Below, one piece after another: positions 5,340 to 10,249 of a stretch of DNA of 10,249 bases. The notes below the pieces were generated by a model. The model made no database searches, had not been told where the DNA came from, and worked only from the letters and a program-made list of their open reading frames with translations. The stretch covers positions 1-10,249 of the forward strand of contig QMOF01000062.1 in assembly GCA_003650185.1 (NCBI GenBank), read 5' to 3'. Source of the DNA: Chloroflexota bacterium (lineage in GTDB: Bacteria > Chloroflexota > Dehalococcoidia > UBA2247 > RBG-13-53-26). Both the position numbers and the translations under genes were made by a program. Each line of letters opens with the position of its first letter. The first letter of the stretch is position 1.

Positions 5340-6899
5340 GTGACTAAGATTGTCATTGACCCGGTAACTCGAATTGAAGGGCATCTAAAGATCGAGGCAG
5401 TGGTAGAGAACGGTGAGGTGAAGGACGCCCAAAGCTCCGGCATGCTGTTCAGGGGCATAGAGACTATCCTTCGCGGCCGTGACCCCCGCGATGCTCAGCG
5501 CTACACCCAGCGCATTTGCGGTGTGTGTCCCACGAGCCACTCGACCGCGGCTACGCTGAACCTGGACAGCGCCTTCGGCATCGCCGACAAGATACCCGAC
5601 AACGGCAGGCTCATGCGCAACCTGATCCTGGGCGCGGCCCACATTGCCGATCACACGCTGCACTTCTACCACCTGGCGGCACTCGACTACGTCGATGTTA
5701 CAGCAATAGCCAGGTATGACGGCAATGACCCCACTCTGAAGTCTGTGAAGGAGTTTGCCCAGCGGGGCGAGCTTGGCCCGTTCGTTCCACGCTACGAAGG
5801 CGACTATCGCCTGTCCACTGAAGGCAACATACAGGCACTGGCGCACTACGTCAAAGCTTTTGAGATGAGGCGCAAGGCCCAGGAGTTGGCGGCCATCTTT
5901 GGCGGCAAGCTGCCCCACAACTGCACCATTGTCCCGGGCGGCGTAGCCGAAGTCCCGACCGTTGACAAGATCGCCTCGTTCTTGTGGAAACTGAATGAGA
6001 TACGCGACTTTATAGATAGCGTCTATATCCCAGACGTGCTGAGCGTAGCAGAGGCTTACAGTGACTACTTCACCGTGGGCGCAGGCTGTGGCCAACTGCT
6101 GTCATACGGCTCTTTCGATCTGGACGGCAGCAATCCCGACCTGACGCGGAGGCAGAGGCTGGTGCAGCAGGGCACAACTTCCACGAACCTCAATGCCGAT
6201 GCTCTGGACACCAGCAAGATCGCCGAGTATGTGAAGCACTCCTGGTACGATGAGTCCACCTCGGGAAGGCACCCCACTAGCGGAGAGACCAAACCCCACA
6301 TTAACAAGAACGGAGGCTACTCCTGGATAAAAGCACCTCGCTACGACGGCAAGGTGTTCGAGGTCGGGCCTCTGGCCAGAATGATGGTCAGCTACGCTAA
6401 CGGCAATGCCGAGGCCAAGGCACTGGTGGACTCTGTCCTTGAGCACTTCAAGGCTTCGCCCGGTGCCATGTTCTCCGTGCTGGGTCGGCACGCCGCCCGG
6501 GCACTCTACACCAAGCTGGTGGCCGATGCCATGCCAGCGTGGCTGCTGCAACTCAAGCCGGGGGAACCAGCCTACATTGACTACGAGATACCCGACGAGG
6601 CTACGGGCATGGGCCTGGTAGATGCGGCAAGGGGTGCGCTTGGGCACTGGGTGGAGGTCAAAGGCAAGAGGATCGCCAACTACCAGTGCGTCGTACCCAG
6701 TACCTGGAACTTCTCCCCCAGAGACGATAACGACCAACCCGGGCCGGTGGAGCAAGCTCTCATCGGCACGAAGATCAAGGACGAGAGTAACCCCTTCGAG
6801 ATCGTGAGAATCGTCCGCTCGTTCGATCCGTGCATTGCTTGCGCCGTCCACCTGGTCACGCCCAAAGGGACCGACCTTGGAAAGTACAGAGTCTCTTAG
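5340..6899 (+). CDS. [NiFe]-hydrogenase large subunit (catalytic)
   Basis: The large subunit holds the Ni-Fe(CN)2CO centre that splits or forms H2. The 519-residue precursor has the L1 motif RGIETILRGRDP then QRICGVCPTSH with Cys60 and Cys63. The L2 motif FDPCIACAVH has Cys498 and Cys501, so the four nickel ligands are all cysteine, with no selenocysteine. Glu13 in TRIEGHL matches the conserved proton-transfer Glu. After His504 comes a 15-residue tail (LVTPKGTDLGKYRVS), the usual peptide removed by a maturation protease, and that protease gene overlaps the 3' end. The sequence looks group 1-like, as does its partner. The start is GTG at 5340, nine bases after GGAGG (5326-5330). An ATG at 5333 also follows that site but is out of frame and stops after four codons. 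Confidence 0.97.
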   Translation: MTKIVIDPVTRIEGHLKIEAVVENGEVKDAQSSGMLFRGIETILRGRDPRDAQRYTQRICGVCPTSHSTAATLNLDSAFGIADKIPDNGRLMRNLILGAAHIADHTLHFYHLAALDYVDVTAIARYDGNDPTLKSVKEFAQRGELGPFVPRYEGDYRLSTEGNIQALAHYVKAFEMRRKAQELAAIFGGKLPHNCTIVPGGVAEVPTVDKIASFLWKLNEIRDFIDSVYIPDVLSVAEAYSDYFTVGAGCGQLLSYGSFDLDGSNPDLTRRQRLVQQGTTSTNLNADALDTSKIAEYVKHSWYDESTSGRHPTSGETKPHINKNGGYSWIKAPRYDGKVFEVGPLARMMVSYANGNAEAKALVDSVLEHFKASPGAMFSVLGRHAARALYTKLVADAMPAWLLQLKPGEPAYIDYEIPDEATGMGLVDAARGALGHWVEVKGKRIANYQCVVPSTWNFSPRDDNDQPGPVEQALIGTKIKDESNPFEIVRIVRSFDPCIACAVHLVTPKGTDLGKYRVS

Positions 6900-7359
6900 T
6901 GGTGGGCCAAGGGTAGCGGTATTAGGCGTGGGCAACCTGCTGCTGAAGGACGAAGGCATCGGAGTGCATGTGGCTCATACCTTGAAGGAAATGGGCCTCG
7001 ACAGCGGGGCCAACCTGAACATCCTTGATGCGGGTACGTGCCCGGACGTCATCCTGTCCCTTGACAGCGTGGACAAGTTGATCATCGTTGACGCAGCCGA
7101 GGGGAACTGCGAACCCGGCACCATCTACCGCTTTCGCCCCGGTGACGTTGCCAGCAGCGCGGAGGCGTGTTCAGCTCATGAGATGAGCTTCTCCCATTCC
7201 CTCATGATGTTGGACGTGCTGGGTGCAAAGCCCAAAGATGTGGTCATTATTGGGGTTCAACCTAAAGAAGTCGACTGGGGGCTGGAGCCGTCAGTTGAAC
7301 TTGCGCAGAGGATCCCCGATATCGTGAGATTAGTAGTGGAGGAAACGAAAAAATGCTAG
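6877..7359 (+). CDS. [NiFe]-hydrogenase maturation protease (HybD/HyaD family, peptidase M52)
   Basis: This endopeptidase recognises the nickel-loaded large-subunit precursor and cuts after the His of DPCxxCxxH, closing the active site. From TTG 6877 the product has 160 residues, the family norm. The N-terminal VAVLGVGNLLLKDEGIGVHV carries the signature with the metal-contacting Glu. NILDAGTCPDV and KLIIVDAAE follow, and SAHEMSFSH supplies the conserved His. There is no ATG in the right place: the frame enters from inside the large-subunit gene, and TTG at 6877 (after AAAGGGA, 23-base overlap) or TTG at 6835 are the in-frame options. I prefer 6877 because it fits the family length. Only the large subunit of this operon is needed as substrate; no hyp cofactor-assembly genes are in the window. 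Confidence 0.9.
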   Translation: MESTESLSGGPRVAVLGVGNLLLKDEGIGVHVAHTLKEMGLDSGANLNILDAGTCPDVILSLDSVDKLIIVDAAEGNCEPGTIYRFRPGDVASSAEACSAHEMSFSHSLMMLDVLGAKPKDVVIIGVQPKEVDWGLEPSVELAQRIPDIVRLVVEETKKC

Positions 7360-8045
7360 TTTCGGAAATGAAACCCCTGGAGGAAGTCCTGGGTTACCTG
7401 GATGGCGAGGGGAAGGTCTTCATCGTAGGCTGCAAGGGCTGTGCCGAAGTCTGCCAGACAGGGGGAGAGCCTCAGGTCCTGGAGATGAAGCAGACCCTGG
7501 AGCAGCAGGGGAAGACCATCACCGGATATACCGTTATCGACTTCCTGTGCGACAAGGCCCTGACAAAGCTGCGTCTCAAAGCCCACGAGGATGAAGTGAT
7601 GGCAGCCGATTCCCTTCTGGTAATGACGTGCGGCATCGGGGTGCAGGCCACCGCGGCAGTAGTTGACAAGGTAGTACACCCCGCCTGCAACACGATTAAT
7701 CTGGGCGGCGCTCGCGGTGAATGGCGTGGAAGCGAGCGCTGCCGGGAGTGCGGCGACTGTTTACTAGACATGACCGGCGGCATATGTCCCCTGACAGCCT
7801 GCAGCAAGTCGCTCATCAACGGCCCGTGCGGCGGGGCAAAAAATGGAAAATGCGAAGTCGAGCCCGAGGTGAGAGACTGCGGCTGGCATCTGATCTACGA
7901 GCGTCTAAAGAAGCTCAACAGGCTGGACAAGATGAGAGAGGTCCTTCCCCCGAAGGCTTACAGCAAGATGGAACCTCCTAAACACCTCAGGTCCACCATT
8001 ATGTGGGCGCTGGAGCAGGACGAGAAGGAGGAAGCAGTACGATGA
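7353..8045 (+). CDS. metV: MetV-type iron-sulfur subunit of methylenetetrahydrofolate reductase
   Basis: The protein matches the zinc/FeS 'MTHFR C-terminal' family, the MetV partner of MetF in acetogens. It is thought to pass electrons to the MetF flavin. It has 230 residues and 14 cysteines. An N-terminal GCKGCAEVC (26-34) sits after a Rossmann-like strand, with Cys66, Cys93 (MTCGIGVQ) and Cys112 downstream. A C-terminal ferredoxin-like cluster comprises CRECGDC (130-136), GGICPLTAC (143-150), NGPCGGAKNGKCE (157-168) and RDCGWHLIYERL (174-185), enough for at least two [4Fe-4S] sites. ATG at 7353 overlaps the protease stop by seven bases, with GGAGG about ten bases upstream; ATG at 7368 has no ribosome site. 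The stop overlaps metF as ATGA. Its place directly between hydrogenase and metF suggests it is the electron bridge. Confidence 0.9.
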   Translation: MLVSEMKPLEEVLGYLDGEGKVFIVGCKGCAEVCQTGGEPQVLEMKQTLEQQGKTITGYTVIDFLCDKALTKLRLKAHEDEVMAADSLLVMTCGIGVQATAAVVDKVVHPACNTINLGGARGEWRGSERCRECGDCLLDMTGGICPLTACSKSLINGPCGGAKNGKCEVEPEVRDCGWHLIYERLKKLNRLDKMREVLPPKAYSKMEPPKHLRSTIMWALEQDEKEEAVR

Positions 8046-8908
8046 GCCTCAGAGAGAAACTCGCCAGCGGCAAGTTCGTGGTGACGGCCGAAGTGGGTCC
8101 GCCCAAAGGCGTCGACATCGAGGAGATGAAAAAGAACGCCGAGTTGCTGAAGGACCGCGTCGATGCCGTGAACATCACCGACCAGCAAAGCTCCGTCATG
8201 AGGATCGGCTCGCTGGCCGGTGCACATCTGGTCAAGCAGTGGGGACTGGAGCCCGTCTTCCAGATGACCTGCCGCGACCGCAATCGCCTGGCACTCCAGT
8301 CAGACCTTCTCAATGCCTATGTCATGGGTATCGAGAATGTCCTCTGCCTTACCGGCGACCACGTGGCGCTAGGGGATCACCCGGACGCCAAGCCCGTCTT
8401 CGACCTCGACTCTGTCTCTCTTTTGGCAGCGATAAAGGGACTGGAACAGGGACGCGACCTGGGCGGCAAAGAACTGGCCGGGTCTCCGCGCTTCTTTTCG
8501 GGGGCTTCCGTCACTCCGTGCGCCGAGCCTCTGGAACCACAGATCATCAAGATGGAGAAGAAGGTCAAGGCAGGCGCACAGTTCTTCCAGACGCAAGCGG
8601 TGTATGAACCGAGGCAGTTCGAGACATTCATGCAGTCTGTGAAGCACCTCAACGTCCCGGTCCTGGTGGGCATCGTGCTCCTGAGGTCGGCGGCTATGGC
8701 CCGTTTCATGAACACGAATGTGGCCGGAATATTCGTTCCGGATGCCTTGATTGAGGAAATGGACAAAGCCGAGAAGAAGGCGGCCAAAGGCATTGAGATA
8801 GCCGCCCGGCTGATCACCGAAATGAAGGATATGTGCCAGGGAGTGCATATCATGGCTATTGGCATGGAGGACAGGGTGCCGGCCATACTGGATGCCGCCG
8901 GGCTCTAG
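8042..8908 (+). CDS. metF: Methylenetetrahydrofolate reductase, MetF type
   Basis: MetF is an FAD-dependent TIM-barrel enzyme converting methylene-THF to methyl-THF, the last step of the methyl branch of the Wood-Ljungdahl pathway or of methionine synthesis. The 288-residue product shows FVVTAEVGPPKGV at 12-24 (catalytic Glu17) and NITDQQSSVMR at 44-54. GIENVLCLTGDH (96-107) contains the flavin-site Asp106, and GAQFFQTQAVY (178-188) contributes folate-site Gln. GIVLLRS and AGIFVPDALIEEM follow. It has no C-terminal regulatory domain like the eukaryotic enzyme. The start ATG overlaps the metV stop (ATGA), with AAGGAGGA upstream. Coupling to metV is the known arrangement of the MetFV form, which depends on FeS electron input rather than direct NAD(P)H. 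A role in methionine supply alone is an alternative. Confidence 0.95.
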   Translation: MSLREKLASGKFVVTAEVGPPKGVDIEEMKKNAELLKDRVDAVNITDQQSSVMRIGSLAGAHLVKQWGLEPVFQMTCRDRNRLALQSDLLNAYVMGIENVLCLTGDHVALGDHPDAKPVFDLDSVSLLAAIKGLEQGRDLGGKELAGSPRFFSGASVTPCAEPLEPQIIKMEKKVKAGAQFFQTQAVYEPRQFETFMQSVKHLNVPVLVGIVLLRSAAMARFMNTNVAGIFVPDALIEEMDKAEKKAAKGIEIAARLITEMKDMCQGVHIMAIGMEDRVPAILDAAGL

Positions 8909-8957
8909 CGCGCGGTGGCGCGCCAGCACTGACTTGGAATCTTCCGTGGAAGGGTTG

Positions 8958-8998
8958 CACGCAAGGAGACCCGCCCGGCGGGCGGGTCTCCTTGCGTG
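8958..8998. terminator. Strong 19-bp hairpin after metF
   Basis: The arms 8958-8976 and 8980-8998 are perfectly complementary over 19 bp (CACGCAAGG ... CCTTGCGTG) with a GGC loop, beginning 50 bases after the metF stop. No T-run follows on either strand, so it is an unusual intrinsic terminator. It separates the metF transcript from the ubiA promoter 22 bases downstream. Confidence 0.7.
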
Positions 8999-9019
8999 TT
9001 AGGCTCACAATCGACCTGC

Positions 9020-9048
9020 TTGAAGACGTTGCCCTGACATGCTAGTAT
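9020..9048 (+). promoter_or_regulatory. Promoter of the UbiA-family gene
   Basis: TTGAAG (9020-9025), a 17-base spacer and TAGTAT (9043-9048) preceded by TGC (extended -10) make a good sigma-70-like promoter. Transcription would begin near 9055, giving an approximately 85-base leader before the ATG at 9140, unlike the very short leaders of nadE and recA. Confidence 0.6.
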
Positions 9049-9139
9049 GACAGCGGAGACGGGTTGGCGCCTTGGGTAAGAGGACAGGCGACGATCCGGA
9101 TTGGAAGTCTCAGCGTGGAGAGAAACCTGGTCTTCACCT

Positions 9140-10051
9140 ATGGCAACGGTAAGGACATGGTTCTTTGAGACACGGCCACAGTTCCTGTTGCTCACCCCTG
9201 TTTGTGTGTTCGTTGGCGTAGCTACGGCAGTGTACGACTCACCTGCCAACCACCTGAATGCGCTCCATTTCGGTTTGGCCTTCCTCGGTGCTCTGCTAGC
9301 CCATGTAGCCGTCAACGTGCTCAACGACTATTTTGACTTTCGCAGCGGTATAGACCTCAATACCACGAGGACGCCTTTCAGCGGTGGAAGCGGCATACTC
9401 CCAGCGGGCCTGCTGAGTCCATGGAGAGTCTACCTTTTTGGACTGGCCTGTGTCCTGGCCGTCAGCTTGATAGGCATCTACTTCATCTATGAGTACGGGG
9501 TGGCCATTTTGCCGCTGGGCGTCCTGGGTGTGATCGTGGTCTACTTCTACACCACTCATCTGACCAAGGACCCGCTGTTGTGCGCTATCGCGCCTGGCTT
9601 GGGGTTCGGCCCGCTCATGGTGATGGGTACCTACTTCACCCAGACAGGGGAGTACACTCTGTCGGCGGGCATGGCCTCCATGATACCGGGGTTCCTGGTC
9701 AGCAACCTGCTTCTGCTAAACCAGTTCCCTGATGTCGAAGCCGACAGAGTGGCGTCGCGACGCCACCTGCCTATGGTGATGGGACGCGGACGTAGTGCCA
9801 GGATCTACGCCGGGCTCATCCTGGCCACTTACGTCTGGTTAGTCCTGTCCGTGGCACTTCAGGTGTTGCCCTGGACTGCTCTGCTCGGGCTGGTCACCCT
9901 GCCGCTGGGCATCAAGGCGATCAAGGGAGTCATGAGCTACTCGGACGACATAGGGAAACTGATTCCCTTCATGGGCCAGAATATCATGGTGACCCTGCTC
10001 ACCCCGCTGCTCGTAGGCGCAGGAACTCTGATAGGGCTGGCCCTGCCCTAG
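9140..10051 (+). CDS. UbiA-family prenyltransferase, MenA-like
   Basis: UbiA enzymes attach a polyprenyl chain to an aromatic acceptor in the membrane, for example 1,4-dihydroxy-2-naphthoate in menaquinone synthesis. The 303-residue product is hydrophobic, with about eight to nine membrane helices. The first Asp-rich motif is NVLNDYFDFRSGID at 59-72, followed by the lipid-diphosphate loop TTRTPFSGGSGILPAGLLSP. The second motif is NQFPDVEADRVASRRHLPMVMG at 194-215. The form of these motifs resembles MenA more than heme O synthase, but the acceptor cannot be fixed from sequence. ATG at 9140 starts MATVRTWFFETRPQF, the usual beginning of the first helix; TTG at 9101 would add 13 residues of no family likeness. 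Neither start has a strong ribosome site (GGAGAG at 9117 is 18 bases away). It stands alone and converges on the acylphosphatase gene. Confidence 0.9.
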   Translation: MATVRTWFFETRPQFLLLTPVCVFVGVATAVYDSPANHLNALHFGLAFLGALLAHVAVNVLNDYFDFRSGIDLNTTRTPFSGGSGILPAGLLSPWRVYLFGLACVLAVSLIGIYFIYEYGVAILPLGVLGVIVVYFYTTHLTKDPLLCAIAPGLGFGPLMVMGTYFTQTGEYTLSAGMASMIPGFLVSNLLLLNQFPDVEADRVASRRHLPMVMGRGRSARIYAGLILATYVWLVLSVALQVLPWTALLGLVTLPLGIKAIKGVMSYSDDIGKLIPFMGQNIMVTLLTPLLVGAGTLIGLALP

Positions 10052-10091
10052 CCACCTCTTGTCAGACCCGCGGACCGTACGCACGCCTGGC

Positions 10092-10116
10092 GCTGACACA
10101 TCGGCCCCGGGTCAGC
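10092..10116. terminator. Weak stem-loop between convergent ubiA-family and acylphosphatase genes
   Basis: GCTGAC (10092-10097) and GTCAGC (10111-10116) are inverted around a 13-base loop in the 71-base gap between the two convergent stop codons. The position suits a shared terminator, but the stem is short and no T-run is present. Confidence 0.25.
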
Positions 10117-10122
10117 CCGCGC

Positions 10123-10249
10123 CTAGAACCGTACACTAAAATCGCTGTGTCTCCCGGAGTACTCCCCCCACTCCACATCCACCGCCTCTACTCTTGCCGC
10201 CGGCGGACCGCGATGCAACTGCCTGATCAACTCCTCCAGCTTGCCACGC
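10123..10249 (-). CDS. acyP: Acylphosphatase, C-terminal part (runs off the window)
   Basis: Reading the minus strand from the right edge gives 41 residues before TAG at 10123-10125: GKLEELIRQLHRGPPAARVE, then VDVEW, ending in FSVRF. This matches the C-terminal half of acylphosphatases: the helix with LHRGPPxARVxxVxVEW, then the last strand FxIR-like FSVRF. Acylphosphatase hydrolyses acyl phosphates and is about 90 residues long, so roughly half of the gene, including the catalytic Arg and Asn, lies beyond the window. The same fold occurs at the N-terminus of HypF, but there the sequence would continue past this point, and here a stop follows, so the stand-alone enzyme is favoured. It converges on the UbiA-family gene. 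Confidence 0.8.
   Translation of the reverse strand, partial: RGKLEELIRQLHRGPPAARVEAVDVEWGEYSGRHSDFSVRF

Noticed and set aside
5385..6095. 236-residue minus-strand frame opposite the hydrogenase large subunit
   Set aside because: It is an antisense shadow: the plus-strand frame carries all hydrogenase motifs and the antisense product has no recognisable domain.
5340..6899. Selenocysteine version of the large subunit
   Set aside because: Both motifs use Cys (RICGVC and DPCIAC) and no in-frame TGA interrupts the gene.
6102..6959. 285-residue minus-strand frame opposite the large subunit and protease
   Set aside because: It is long only because GC-rich coding DNA lacks antisense stops; no motif, no ribosome site, and it crosses two real genes.
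8833..9045. Plus-strand 70-residue frame and the overlapping minus-strand 139-residue frame (8905-9324) around the hairpin
   Set aside because: Both read through the 19-bp hairpin and the ubiA promoter, giving repeated GDPP/GRVSLR residues from the stem arms, which indicates non-coding DNA.

Overview
The window (about 58% GC by eye) looks like a chromosomal piece of an uncultured anaerobic bacterium. It most resembles Chloroflexota of the Dehalococcoidia type. That placement is inference from the look of RecA (GVFFGNPEVTPGG loop 2), the recA-recX-small tail-anchored gene order, and a cytosolic [NiFe] hydrogenase beside a Wood-Ljungdahl methyl-branch reductase. No marker gene such as 16S rRNA is present, and no mobile element, CRISPR array or tRNA was seen.

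Layout. (1) Bases 1-256 hold no gene I can support. (2) Bases 257-1421, minus strand: a DUF72 (YecE-like) gene followed by a small conserved gene of unknown function, whose 5' end appears broken by a one-base shift in a G run. (3) A divergent promoter region (about 1422-1548), then nadE (ammonia-dependent NAD+ synthetase) on the plus strand. (4) recA, recX and a 93-residue basic, tail-anchored protein form a tightly overlapping plus-strand operon; recA has its own strong promoter, with a 7-bp inverted repeat straddling the -35 box. (5) Bases 4194-4437 are non-coding: a GC-rich stem-loop, an imperfect palindrome and a promoter. (6) Bases 4438-8908 are a five-gene operon: [NiFe]-hydrogenase small subunit, large subunit, large-subunit maturation protease, MetV-type iron-sulfur protein and MetF-type methylenetetrahydrofolate reductase. 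It ends at a 19-bp perfect hairpin. (7) A UbiA-family prenyltransferase with its own promoter, converging on (8) the C-terminal end of an acylphosphatase that runs off the right edge on the minus strand.

The most interesting part is region 6. The small subunit has no Tat signal and no membrane anchor, so the enzyme should be cytosolic. It is co-transcribed with metV and metF, and no Hdr, Rnf, NADH-oxidising or F420 module is interposed. The simplest reading is a soluble complex that passes electrons from H2 through the small-subunit FeS relay to MetV and then to the MetF flavin, reducing methylene-THF to methyl-THF with H2. That is a hypothesis from gene order and cysteine content; the sequence cannot prove complex formation. 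Several promoters lie unusually close to their start codons (nadE, recA, hydrogenase), suggesting leaderless or very short-leader transcripts.
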